Shown one piece after another: positions 9,226-20,400 of a stretch of 26,686 bases of DNA. Where the stretch lies: the NCBI GenBank assembly GCA_045837725.1, contig JBEWZL010000190.1, positions 1 through 26,686 on the forward strand, in the 5' to 3' direction. The notes beneath the pieces are model-generated. The model was not told the origin of the DNA. It ran no database searches and was given only the letters and a program-made list of their open reading frames with translations. How positions within the stretch are numbered: position 1 is the first letter of the stretch; each line of letters opens with the position of its first letter. Source of the stretch: Vermamoeba vermiformis. Its lineage: Eukaryota > Tubulinea > Echinamoebida. Made by a program: the position numbers and the translations under genes.

Positions 9226-12083
9226 TTACATCTTCTTTGACTTTTTGGCTTCCTTTTCATCTTCGGACTTCGGCTCCAACGCGAGAGATATCTTACGCTT
9301 CTCGCCAGTGTTCCGTTGGGCACTAGGAAACAGGTTGACTCGGAATATGGAGCCCCATCTCTTCTCTGATTCCTCGTCACTATCCGGAGGCGGAAAAGGG
9401 CCTTTGCGAGCAGGTTTTGGAGGTGGGCCGCTCTTGTTTGATGCCCGCGGCGTCTTCTTGGCAGTATTGCCGAGCAAATTCTGGGACTTCTTTGGCAGAG
9501 GTGGTTCGACTCTGACTTGTTCGTTGACAGAGCTCTTAGATGTACTAGTCGTTGGTTTGACGGGAGGAGCAGGAGCTCTGTCAAGCTTCACTTCAGGCAA
9601 TACGAGCACTGGGTCTGTCGTTGGTTTGACGAGAGGAGCAGGAGTTCTGTCAAGCTTCACTTCAGGCAATACGGGCTCTGGGTCTTCTCGTACAGGAGAG
9701 AGCGGCAAAGTTTGACTCGGGATATGGAAGGACTCGTTGATATTAGTGGACTTGCTCATTACAGATCTGGAGTTTGACGAGGAGACCGATGGGCTAGGAG
9801 AGCACGACGAACTGGAGCTGCTCGACTCGGAAGACGACGAAGAGCTGACTTCGTCAGAATTACTTTCATCAGCTGAGCTGGACTCGAACTCCGAGGATGG
9901 AGCTTCAAATGAAGACCAAGAAGCTTCTTCTTCATCGTTGTCGTCTTCTCCATCGTCTTCATCGTCTTCATCTTCTCCCTCTTCGTCTTCGTCGTCCTGC
10001 TCCGACGGTTCCTCCTTGTTGAGCGCGCTTTTAGACGACTTTGCTGCCGGGCTGCTGCTGCAGGATCTCCCTCCTACCGAAGACCAGTATGCAGAAACCA
10101 AGTGCATGAAGGGGATCATTCTGTAGCCTGGAAAATCTTTGACCGAGCCATCCTTGAAGGCCACCGTGAACTCAACCTTCGAGCGAGAAACAAATCGGTG
10201 CTTGACAATTCGATCGATGCTCTCTGCGAAGTCGTCGTTCTTCTTCTCGTACTGCTTCTGAAACTTGTTGAGCATTTTTTCCATGGAGCCTGTTGGCAGC
10301 ATACCGACAGTGTTATTGACGGTTTTCAACGTGTTTTGATTGACATCAGAGCGATGAACTCTGTCGTAGTGAGTGGAGAGCACATCGCTAGAGGTGTTTA
10401 TCAACGCAGCGTGCTTTTCCGTGAAGAACTTGGCAATGCCCTCTTGATCGAGCTTCAAATGATGCTCGGTGAGGAACGTGACCAAAGCACGACGGAAGTA
10501 AGTGCATGAGATTGTTCTCCCAGGAAAGTAGGAGGCCACGATGCTTTGCACAAGATTTGACAAGCCTTGATATCCTAATGGACAGAAATTCGTTAGTTAT
10601 ATTACTTAAACGCAGTGGGCGTGCTTACTCATTGCATTCCCGACTCTGTTAATCCAAACAGATTCGACGCCCTTGTTCGCAACTATTGGCAGATAGCTCT
10701 CGATCCATACTCGCAAAGGAATAGAGAACGAGTTGGGAAGAACGAAGAAGTCCGTCTTAGCGCGCTTGACTTTTTCACGAGGTGGAAAAAACTTTGCATC
10801 TCCTCCTTCGAAGACGACGTTCTAATACTTAAATAAGTAATTGATCGATAATGATAAAGAATAATTTAAACTTACTTGCTTCGTCAGCGAAGCACCAAAC
10901 TGACGTCTTTGTCCACCTAAGTGCATCAGAGTCAGCAGGTACAAATGACCCATGAACAGGGTCATTTCGTCTCTGGAAAGTTTTGACTCGCGTGCTTCTC
11001 CGTAGATGAATGCGCTATCTCGTTCGATCATTTGCGTGATCTTGTCGCACACAGACTCGTTGAGTTGACGTAGCTCAGTTTGGTCCAACCACTCACCGAG
11101 TAGCATCAGAGTTTCGGCAACAGTTTTGTTGGCGTTAGACTTGGCTATGTCTTTTGCTTCTGTTAAGACAATGTTAATTTCAGGTTGAAAAATTGAAACT
11201 GAAGCTTACTCGCCGCAGGTATTTTCAAGATATCATTCACAGCGTCGATACGGGCACGATAGTTAGCAAAACTTTCCAATCCCTGTATTGACGTTATAGT
11301 TAGACAGGTATGGATATACCGACTAAGACTTACGTGCAAGTACTTCAAGAACATACGAATGATCTTGATCACATTGGCAATTGTCGCTGGCTTTTTCCCC
11401 GTTGACTCATACCAACAAGGGAAAGCAGTGGCAACTCTAGTGTCGAGCAAGTGCCGAACGTCAACGATTTTTGGCTGAATGACATCTGCGACGAATCTGA
11501 AGTAGATGGCCAGTGCAGATCTGGTCTCGCCACCCCTGTCTGAGCCACTATTGCTCAGGAGACCCTGCTTGACCTTGGTCTGGTCCTCAGTAGAGCCGTG
11601 AAGCCGAGTCAGCCTTTTGCGCTCGATGTATTTTTCGAATAAAGAACCAACGCAAAAGTACTTCACAGATACCTTTTCGAGAGGAAATCCCTGAAGCCTT
11701 TTTGGCGCACCAGTTTGATCGTTACCTAGTAAGAATAATAGATTGATTAGATAATGATCTGTCAAAGTTATTGACTGTTAACTTACGCGTTAACGAAGGG
11801 AAAACTCGTTCTTCAAGGTCATCAGGCACGTCGTCCATGTCGCAAACGATTGGAGCGTCAGTGAACTGAGCCAATGCGAGCTTCGCCTTGGCTATCTCTC
11901 TTTCCAATTTTTTAACTTCTACTGCAAGTGATTAGAATTGAAGCTATATTCCAATTAGCTAACCGACTAAATGAACTTACCTTTAGAAGAAGGCGACGAG
12001 TTTCGTTTTATTTTTTTTTCTTTCTAAAACAATATTGCGTTAATTACGATATTGAAAGTAAGACGTTTGTTTACCTTCTCCAT
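9226..12083 (-). CDS. Probable tyrosine recombinase with acidic/serine-rich tail
   Basis: Eight exons (12083-12075, 12023-11981, 11921-11787, 11725-11334, 11282-11210, 11159-10876, 10821-10629, 10574-9226) join in frame to 825 residues. A short basic, coiled-coil-like start precedes an all-helical region at about 130-215 that resembles a SAM-like core-binding domain. The catalytic part follows: LMHLGGQRRQ with the first Arg at 302/303, a hairpin with several Lys ending KTDFFVLP at about 334-340, CTYFRRALVTFL with the second Arg at 404/405, and INTSSDVLSTHYDR with candidate nucleophile Tyr446. The order R-K-xxxR-Y and the spacing fit tyrosine recombinases, which cut and rejoin DNA through a 3'-phosphotyrosine. 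The usual His of HxxR is Thr or Tyr, and the His/Trp before the Tyr appears to be Asn or Thr. Beyond 560 come an acidic run (563-593), a Ser-rich run (595-650), a duplicated segment (668-710) and a Lys-rich end. The exact family (Crypton-, Starship-captain- or other) cannot be set by eye. Confidence 0.6.
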
Positions 12084-12216
12084 GTAGAAAAACGATAAAT
12101 GGATTAAGAAGTAAACCGATTGTATTCCAAAATTGCGCACGTGATCATCTAGCGAGATGATTGGTCAGACGTGCACGTGAGCTAATTGGTGGAAAACTGA
12201 CTTACGCACAAAAAAG
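12084..12216. promoter_or_regulatory. Bidirectional promoter with paired CACGTG and CCAAT boxes
   Basis: This short gap separates the divergent recombinase and acidic-protein genes. It holds CACGTG at 12138-12143 and 12174-12179. It also holds the hairpin ATCATCT-AGCG-AGATGAT at 12144-12161, and ATTGG (inverted CCAAT) at 12160-12164 and 12185-12189. The symmetry suggests shared control of both genes, probably by a bHLH-type and a CCAAT-binding factor. This is inferred from motifs only. Confidence 0.5.
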
Positions 12217-12255
12217 GTAAGTATACGTCCGTGATTGAATTGTGATTTTCAGACA

Positions 12256-12666
12256 ATGCAACCAATACTTACAACAATGGCAGAACCGAAACAAGATGAC
12301 TGGTCCGACTTCACGGAGGAAGAATGCATTATGATCGACGACTTGCTAAGAATAGCGCGAGAAGATAATATTGCAACCAACCCGTATTATTCGCAGGATG
12401 AAGAAGCAACCCAAAAAGTTGATGATTATGACGAAACTGAATACGTGACGCACCCGGAGCCAGTTGAACCTGGTTTCGATTTTATTCATTTATTAGAAGA
12501 AAACGACGAATGTTCTAGCCCTGCTTCATCCACTGATGATGAAGTACTTACGCAAAGGCCAAGTATTAAGCGAGTCCGAGAAATGGCCCGATTGTTTGGC
12601 CTAACAATGCCTGATAATGAAGACTCGAAATCCCTACCCGGAGAAACTAATGTTAATTCGAAATGA
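12256..12666 (+). CDS. Small acidic protein, unrecognised
   Basis: A single coding exon gives 136 residues beginning MQPILTTMAEP. A GTAAGT donor at 12217 and a TTTTCAG acceptor ending at 12252 define a possible 36-base leader intron just before the start. This supports the ATG at 12256, and no earlier in-frame ATG is seen. The protein is rich in Asp and Glu throughout, with a short more basic stretch near the end (IKRVREMARLFGLTMP). No domain is recognised. It is divergently transcribed from the recombinase across about 170 bases and followed only 66 bases later by the next gene. An acidic partner of a DNA-binding protein, such as a recombinase accessory factor, is possible but speculative. 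Confidence 0.6.
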   Translation: MQPILTTMAEPKQDDWSDFTEEECIMIDDLLRIAREDNIATNPYYSQDEEATQKVDDYDETEYVTHPEPVEPGFDFIHLLEENDECSSPASSTDDEVLTQRPSIKRVREMARLFGLTMPDNEDSKSLPGETNVNSK

Positions 12667-12732
12667 ACTAAAAATAAAATTTCCTTTTTTAAATATATTC
12701 AAATTTGTTATTATTGATTAAGTAACAACAAG

Positions 12733-13952
12733 ATGGAAAGGTATGTATTAATAAGCAATTCGAATTGTCTAACTATTAACGAAGAAAATACCTGTGCCAT
12801 TGTTCTGATAAGCACGGTCATTTCTATGTACATACCGATGATTTTTCGGAGCAGTGGCTTGGAAAGGGAGGCGTTGCTGGCTTGTTGGGCATGAGCAAAA
12901 ACTCGTTCTGCTCAAAGTTGTCTTTGTACGCTCCAAACGCTCCCATCGGAACTTATCCGTTCAATAACGTCGTCTTGGAGCATTCAAAAGAGCTTGGCGC
13001 CACAAGACCAACTGTGTTTTACACTCTCGAACAAGCCAATGCAATCATCAAGCAATGGTTGACGAGACCAGGCGGGAAAAAGAGTTGGCCGATTAGACTT
13101 TCAAGTGCTCGTGCATTTCTCGCCAGCCTGGACAGAATATCGTTAGTTGAGATTAAAGACGGTAACAATAGCTACTTTAAAATAGAACGTACTGAGAAGC
13201 AGGGTGATAAGATTGCTGCAATTCAATACGTTCATGAAACTAACAACAAAGCCGCAGCAAGACAAGAAAATAATAGTGAACCAAGCTTGTCGCCTGATTC
13301 GAAAGAGGTGTTACTTACGCTTATGGATATGTACCAAGAGAGCAATCCGGAAGAAGCCGATATTCCGGTCGAAGAGAAGCAATTTCAAAAGAGAACTGAC
13401 GAAGAACCTGCCCGAGAGCTGCACGTGCATGAACCCAAGCCAAATAACAATGCACAAGTGCAATTGGAGGGCCAAAATCAAAAACAAGCGTATACTTCGG
13501 AGCAAAGTTGTCCCGAGATAATTGACGTTGATTCCTACGAGCCGCCAGAGAAAGGCAAGCTATACAATTGTTAAATTACGATAGAATAACATATATTAGT
13601 GTGGCAACAAACCTCGCTCGAATCTCTAATGTCCGCCAAATCGAAGAGAAAAGCTTCAGCAAGTGATAGCAAGACGAGCAAGCGAAGAAAGGAACTTGAG
13701 CCTGTCTTTGATTTTTCGGCGCTTTCAAAACCTTTCAAGGCACCTCGGAAAATCTCCGCCGCACCAACGCCCGAAGAGGAAACCAAAGAACCAACACAAA
13801 GCGAAGCTGAGCCCGAAAGCGTCAAGCCTAACACTGAAACGTTAACGAACAATGATACCGTGACGCAAGCTCAAACTCCACAAGATTCAGTCGAATCAAT
13901 TTACAAAAAATTAGCTAAAAATTTCCCAGACGACGATGAAGATTTTCAATAA
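12733..13952 (+). CDS. Possible HTH-containing nuclear protein, unrecognised
   Basis: Three exons (12733-12740, 12785-13554, 13600-13952) give 376 residues in frame. Exon 1 holds only eight bases. The second intron begins GCAAGC, a GC-AG intron. It is chosen because it continues the frame from VDSYEPPEK into WQQTSLESLMS; without it the protein stops at 13574 and a second ORF would start without a good ATG. The N-terminal 140 residues look folded. They include CHCSDKHGHFYVH and GVAGLLGMSKNSFCSKLS, which has the rhythm of a helix-turn-helix, followed by a helical YTLEQANAIIKQW. The C-terminal part is charged and low in complexity, with a nuclear-signal-like SKRKASASDSKTSKRRK and an acidic end (PDDDEDF). 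I do not recognise the family. DNA binding is a guess from the HTH-like segment. Confidence 0.55.
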
Positions 13953-14087
13953 GATAAATATAAATTAACTAATGCCTGAATCATCGGCATTAATAAATTT
14001 TACGAGTAAATAAATGCAATGTTTAACAAAATTACTTACTTGGCAAAGCCGTGTTACCAAATAAAGCAGTCAAGTTAACTAAGCACA

Positions 14088-14822
14088 ATGGAAGAGAAGC
14101 TAAGATTTACCGAAGCGCTTGCACTGCTGTAAGTATCGCCAATTAATTAATCGACGCTGACAAACTTCGTAGTCGAGAGGGGCCTGTTAAAACAATAACG
14201 TAAGAAATTTGCGATTTTATAATATACTATTAATTATGCTAACAATCGTAGTGCGGAAAAGGTGCTTCGAGATGAAGAAATTGGAGTATATTTTATTAAA
14301 AGCGCTTACGAGACTTACCTTTCCTTACCCCTCGTAGTTTTAATGTTACCAAAGGCCCACATCTATCAATTTAGCAACTTGATAGAGATATTGCAGCCCT
14401 TGTTCAAAGGTAACAAGATTTCGAGTCTTCGGTGCTTCACGTTAAGCGACGTTCATAAAATGCTATCGCTTTATTGCCGCCAGGTAATATCTCCTGTACA
14501 ACGTAATACAGTTACTAACATTGGTTAGAATGGACCTGAGTCGCTATCAACTTTGAAAAAATTGAAAAATTTAATTAGGGAATATAACCTTGATGGCGAG
14601 ATTTTTAGTTGTTTAGATCCCTCGTACCATCGCTTAATTGGCGCTTACCCTGAGTACTACAGCGACTACTTGTCTTATGGTTGGCTTCCTGGCTCTTTGG
14701 AAGCCGAACTAGGTCTTGCAAGCAAGGGTGCTGACGAGGCAAGCGTGAAAGAAGACGGTTCCGTTGAAGAAAATGAGGAGTCTAAAGAAGGAACCGTAAA
14801 TAACCCGATATTATTGGACTAA
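14088..14822 (+). CDS. Small helical protein, unrecognised
   Basis: Four exons (14088-14128, 14173-14199, 14252-14483, 14529-14822) join without frame conflict into 197 residues starting MEEKLRFTEALALL. Introns are 43, 52 and 45 bases long, with GTAAGT, GTAAGA and GTAATA donors and TAG ends. The body is predominantly helical with a hydrophobic core (YFIKSAYETYLSLPLVVLML, then a Leu/Ile-rich stretch). It is followed by YHRLIGAYPEYYSDYLSYGW, and the tail is acidic. No signal peptide or membrane span is convincing. The gene ends 32 bases from the convergent 3' end of glycosylase copy 2, so the block is very compact. Family unknown. Confidence 0.65.
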
Positions 14823-14854
14823 AATAAAAACTTTCTTACTTTGATCCGGATCGA

Positions 14855-16668
14855 TCAGATCGAAACGGGTAGCTTTTGTTTAATTTTACAAAATTTGTGG
14901 AAGTGCTTCTTGCGCTTCCGCTTAATTCTATTGATCCTAGAGTTATTATTAGAACTCGACGGACTCAGCTGGAGCACGGTCGTTGAAGGATCCATCGATC
15001 CGACATCTGCTTGGTTCTCTTGACGCTGATCTAACCTAAATAAATGGCTTCAGTAAAATTACTACAAAAATAGCTACTACTAGCTAACACTTACTCTACG
15101 CTATGTACTTCGCTAGCAGACTTTGTTGAACTTTCGATCTCATTGCCGAGATCTTCCGCAAGCCACTCAACTCCGTCAAAGCAACGCTCCACGAAGATTG
15201 GCTTTTTTGGCTTTGCATTAGCCTCCTTCAATTTTTTTTTAGGAGATTCGTTAGGATCCGAATCTGCCTTTCGTTTTTGTCGCTCCAACTGGGTTTGCTT
15301 TGACGCCAATTCCTTTTTGGCTGCCGTAGTACGCATTATTACGCTCTATAAAGAATTATTTAATTTTAAATGAGGCAAATAAGAAACAAACTTACGGTTG
15401 GATCGGCTAGATGCAGCTTTACCCGAGCAGTTGCCGAGTACCAGTGGTACATGCCCACGTTAAGACTATTCTCGGTCATTTTAGTTGTCGTAGATCGTTG
15501 CCAGCCGGGTGGAAGTGTAACTAATGATTTAGAAGGGCTATCGCCAGGCACGTCTGAATCCGATCCAGATCCAGGCTTAGATGATAGCTCTTGGTCAGAC
15601 AAGGCATTATCATCATCGACTGCGAAGCAGCAAGTCGTGTAGCACTTGTTCCTGCCTTTAGTATAACAGTGAACCTGCGCATAAATATTAGACTGGGCCG
15701 TTTATAATTACGTTAACTTTTTACCTTGTTTTTACCGCTCTTATTCTTGCGAAACACAAGCAAAAACAAGTTTGAAAAATCCAGCCACTCTTGTTCCAAG
15801 TAACGAGAGCAATCAAAGTCGGTACCAATATAATCGAGAATCTGTCGAACAAATTCCGAAGTGAACACGCGCAAAGCCTTCACGTTGCATTGCTTCGAAA
15901 GAAATGCTAGTGCGTTTGTAGTAGGCGGTACTCCTATATTAAATAAATTATTATTACAATTAAAAAATAATTGAGTAGTAGTTTTTAAAAAAAACAAATA
16001 AAAAAGGGTAACTAACCATAATGCAAGTACAATCGCTCCAGTGTCTCGTTTATAGTGTATGCACCAAGTCCATTAAACAGTGCTTGATCGTGCATAACTT
16101 CGAACAAGCTCTTATCAAAAGCTTTGGGCCTTGCCGCTAGCTCCCTTTCCAAATGCTCGGTCCAAGTAGTCGCTTCGGACACCAAGTCAGGACTTCGTGT
16201 AGGATCCCATTGAAGGGACGAGCTGAACGCTATGGTAACGAAGTTCGGAAATTGGGCAGCTTCGACGATGAACAGGCAATTGTTCAGGTCCTTGGAGCGA
16301 AGGACAAAATTAACGTGCTCGTTGAAAGGGTAGCTCTTTACGGCAAGCAGTGGCTTCACGACAAAGTAGCCACCGAGTGCGAGATGCACACGGAGACAAG
16401 AGCCATCCTCGAATATCAGGGCAAGCTCCTTTCCCCGCGCAGTTGCCTAAAAATAACACGTTAACATTAAAAACACAAAATTTACGACAGCACTTACGGA
16501 GACTAGCTTTTTGCTGCATTTCTTATTAAATTCTTCGACGACTTCAGGCTGATTCGGATCTTTAGTCAGTGCGTAGTCTCTGCACTTGATCAATTTGTCG
16601 AATTCGATGCCGCGAAGTCTTTCAGTAAGCCAAAGAGCGAATAGTTTGTATTCGGGTAATTCAGGCAT
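14855..16668 (-). CDS. Fpg/Nei-type DNA glycosylase-like protein, copy 2
   Basis: Six exons (16668-16498, 16446-16017, 15933-15725, 15674-15396, 15345-15095, 15035-14855) give 506 residues. The start is set at MPELPEYKLF rather than the Met four codons earlier, because the family needs Pro2 as the exposed N-terminal nucleophile with Glu3. RGKELALIFEDG at 61-72 carries the hairpin Lys63, followed by LRVHLALGG, the counterpart of the HLGMSG motif. LFNGLGAYTINETLERL at 180-196 is H2TH-like. VHCYTKGRNKCYTTCC after 270 could be what remains of a zinc-finger region. The enzyme would remove oxidised bases and nick DNA at the site. The family core is about 270 residues; the extra 230 include an acidic linker and Lys/Arg clusters at about 387-404 and 483-501, fitting nuclear localisation or DNA contact. 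All splice sites are regular, unlike copy 1. It diverges from F-box gene B and converges on the small helical gene. Confidence 0.75.
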
Positions 16669-17406
16669 CCATCTGGCCAACGATCAGCACGGATTCGGAA
16701 GCAGAACATCGCCAAACAATTACTGCTGAGCGCACACTTGCTTACGGAGATATAAGAAGTGCTTGTGATCGCACCCGTGACCATACGGACACGCCCCAAG
16801 TAAGTAAGATGCGCAACAACAATAACCATCCGGATGTAAAATAACGCAGCCCTCCCGAACCAACAAAATTATAATGCTAATAATTATGTCGATTTAGAGG
16901 AGGTCTAGCGCCGGGTAATTCATTCTTCGAGGCCAACATCTCGTACCGAAAAAGACTTGTCGTGCCAACAAGCGCTAATCAGCCGGAGGACACCGGTCCG
17001 TAATTTATAATTTTTTGTAGCTACCGCTACGTATAAATTAAATAAAATATTTGAAGAATAATAAAAATAAATTCGGTTTGGATCAAATCTATTATCTATG
17101 GTCACTCCCGTGACAATGAAATATATAATATTATAATAAAAATATTTTTCTCGGCGCATACTACGCCACAGAAATACGTAATAATAAAATTACTTACGTG
17201 TTGACTGGATTGAAAAAACGTGCTCGAAAGTCGGATGCGCAATAACCGACGCGAAATAACAAAATTCGGCTGTTGTGTTGTATATTAATATAAATAATGT
17301 AAAAATGATTGTTTCTGATCGAATTGCAAATTTAGCGCCCACGTGGTTATCACGTGCCTTGAACTTCACAATCAGATTTTGTTTTAATTTCATTTAATTA
17401 AACAAC
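16669..17406. promoter_or_regulatory. Divergent intergenic region of pair B
   Basis: A 738-base gap lies between the glycosylase copy 2 and F-box gene B starts. CACGTG occurs at 17340-17345 and 17351-17356, 51-67 bases before the F-box start, as in the recombinase promoter. Small palindromes include GTCACTCCCGTGAC near 17100 and GTAGCTACCGCTAC near 17018. GTAAG-type donors on the minus strand near 16745, 16800 and 17200 suggest leader introns for the glycosylase transcript. Small open frames here are AT-rich and not convincing genes. Confidence 0.4.
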
Positions 17407-20400
17407 ATGCACAAGTCTACAACGTACCTAGAGCTGCCGCTGCCTAAAAAGTAAGTCCTTGTTCGGCGCAGATGCCGATCAACTTTTAAACATTGCGGTG
17501 GTGCTTCCACCGAAATAATACTTAGAAAATTACATTTAAATATTTTAAATAAGAAATAATTAAGCCGAAAATTACCCGAAGTAATTTAAAAAATCTCAGT
17601 GACACTGAGATTCATTTCTGATCGAATAAATTTAGTGTTCCTTCGGATCCCCGTGCAGTGGAACTGCACGTAGCACGTTACGTAGATTTTTTTATGCAAA
17701 CGAAAGGAGTTTCCCTTCCAAACAAAGTGAAGAGCGGCTTCGTGCAATCGATCACGCAGCATTTCTCTTCGTATGGGGAGGAATATCGCAATAATAGCAT
17801 GCTGCTATTCGTACTAACGTACTATGGTTAGTAAATTCTAAATTAATAACTTTTGAATGTCTTTAAATTGACAAATTAATTAGCTTACAACGGATTCATA
17901 TTCGTGTCCGAGAACAACCACTTTCAGCAACGTTATCCCTTATGGTTCGAGGCATACAAAGCGGTGCTGACAAAGAAGCTATTTCTCAACGCAAGAAACG
18001 GCACGGAATGGACATACGTTACCGAGGTGTTTCGTCGCTTTCCTGACGCGCTAGACACGTTCGTCACCTGGGCTACCGATTGGCATCGAGAGAACGTACA
18101 AGAGTATGCAAATCTCGACGATAAAGAGCGAAGGAAGCGCGTATACTACCAAGTGTTTTGCGCAATGCAATATCACGTCAAGTTTTGCTTATGCAAGGCG
18201 AACTTCTACGCTTTGCTAGATAGCACAAAAGGCATGGACTTCGCGGAGTACACTACTCCGTTCTTTTCAAAAACAGCTCTTGTTGACGAAAACAAAATAC
18301 GTAAGTATCAGTTCAAGTAAATTTGTAAACTAACTCTAGAAATAGAGCGCTACGTTCCACCACAGGGAGAACACGGTTATGGCAAAGGCGATCCTTTCGC
18401 TCCGTTTGGTAAGTTATAAGATTACTTTATTGCTCTTAAAAAATACCGATAAATTCTTGACAAGCTAACCTAAATAATGGATAGTTATAAACGAAAATAA
18501 CCGACAAATTGCCGAGTATTTCACGAAGGATCCCTTTGACGCCGAATCGTGGAATTCCAAAAAACGAAAGTTAGTAAGTGCAAAACGGAGTTTAACGAAG
18601 AGTTGACTTGCTAACTATACGACAGGACAAGGTATCGGGAAACTTAGACAAGCAGAACAACATTCCTCCCGCTCTTAGAAATGCACCGATACTTGGCCCA
18701 GCTTTCCCGTATGCAATTGTTCGGCCGGCCAAGAGCTCGGAAACTGTTCCGCTCTATGAACGTGCGCGTATCCAGGCAATCAGCAAAGGGCAGCTAGTTG
18801 CTAGTCCTTCTGATACAGCTGAAGACACGTCAGTCGGGATGGAGATAGAGAACACAAACAACGAGCACAGAACTCCTTACGAACAGGCGTCGGTGAATTT
18901 CTCACCGTATGTACCACCTCCTTATCTTCCACCACCGTACGTTCCACAAGCGTACGTCCCGCCATCGTACCCGCCACAATACGGTGCACTATACGCACCA
19001 TACAATTACTATGTACCTCCAGCGTATTGGCCTGGTCAGGGACCGTATTCATTGCCTATCCAACTGTATAACCAATACGCTGGATACAATACCGTGTACG
19101 ATCAGAATCAAGCCAGAGCGAGATATAAACAACCTTCTGATAGTGTCAATCCTGGCATCATTACGATAAATAACTCTGAAAAGTCGCAAAAATCCCTTAC
19201 TGTAGCAGCGCCGCAGACAGTTGATCGCTCAGAGAGCACTCAAGTACCGCCCGTAGCTAATACAGTACCGCGCTCCACAGCTTCGTCGAGTTCAATTGCG
19301 ATAGCCGCGACGCAGACAGTTGATCGGTCACAAAATAGTCAAGTACCGCTCGTAGCTAATTCAGTCCCGTGCTCCACAGCTTCGTCAAGTTCAATTACGA
19401 TAGAAGCGCCACAGACTATAATTGATCGTCCCGTAGCTAATACAGTACCGCGCTCCACAGATCCGTCGAATTCAGATACTACACCAGCGCCGCAGACCAT
19501 AGTAGATCGACCAGAGAACACTCAAGTACCGCCCGTAGCTAATACAGTCCCGTGCTCCACAGCTTCGTCGAACTCAGATACCACAGCAGCAGCGCAGACC
19601 AAAATTGATAGTCAAGCACCGCCTCTAGCTAAATCTGTCCCTTCTTCGAGGGTAGAGACCCCTACGGCAGGAGGCAAGGACGAAAGTACAGCTAAACCCA
19701 TCGAAACCAAACCGAAATCTGAAGTTAGCGGTTACTTCTCTTTTCCCTCTGTGTTACCTCCGATAACGGTATCAAGCGCACGCAGCGCTTCGGTCGCAAA
19801 CACAATTTCTCTTGCCAAGTTCAGTGAATTACCCAAACCGATGCGTGACAACACAGTTTTTCGGGTAACTTTAGAAAAACTACCACACGACGCTAGTACT
19901 TCAGTCATTGACGCAAGTACTCACAGTAGCCGTACGTAGCCCATATTAGTATAAAATTTAGGTCTAACTATTTTTAGTGGGCGCCATGGCAGTTATTCCA
20001 AAAGAGCTACTCGACGTGATTTTCTCGTATCTAGTTGCGTATGTCAGTTCAATACGCAGCTTGATGGACACGTGCAAGGAGCTACTCTTCAATGGCATCA
20101 ACTACTTACTGTCGGTCCCCCCGTTACAAATTTGGCTCTCAAACGACACAAAACACGTACAACGAATGCTAACCGCGTTCGATATCCCACATAAGTGTCT
20201 TCAAGTCATGAAGTGGGATTTTGAACTGTTGCAAAAGTTGAGCCTAGTTGCAGTGGCAAGGCGCAAGTCCCAGCATCATGATATATTTCTCAAGAGGTAA
20301 CCATCGTAAAGTCATCTTTATAACAAGCTAATCTTTAATAACCCAGGAATTGGAATCTGGCAACACGTGCGTCTGTCGTTGTGTTAGATCTCAGAGTTGA

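Noticed and set aside
9226-14822. Endogenous giant virus or Polinton origin of the block
   Set aside because: No capsid, packaging ATPase, protein-primed polymerase or other virus hallmark is visible, and the genes carry ordinary host-type introns.
14841-15023. Plus-strand Leu-rich ORF
   Set aside because: It is antisense to the last exon of glycosylase copy 2, which is supported by splice sites and a basic tail.
16920-17393. AT-rich minus-strand ORFs upstream of glycosylase copy 2
   Set aside because: Low-complexity, no family likeness; the region is better read as promoter and possible leader introns.
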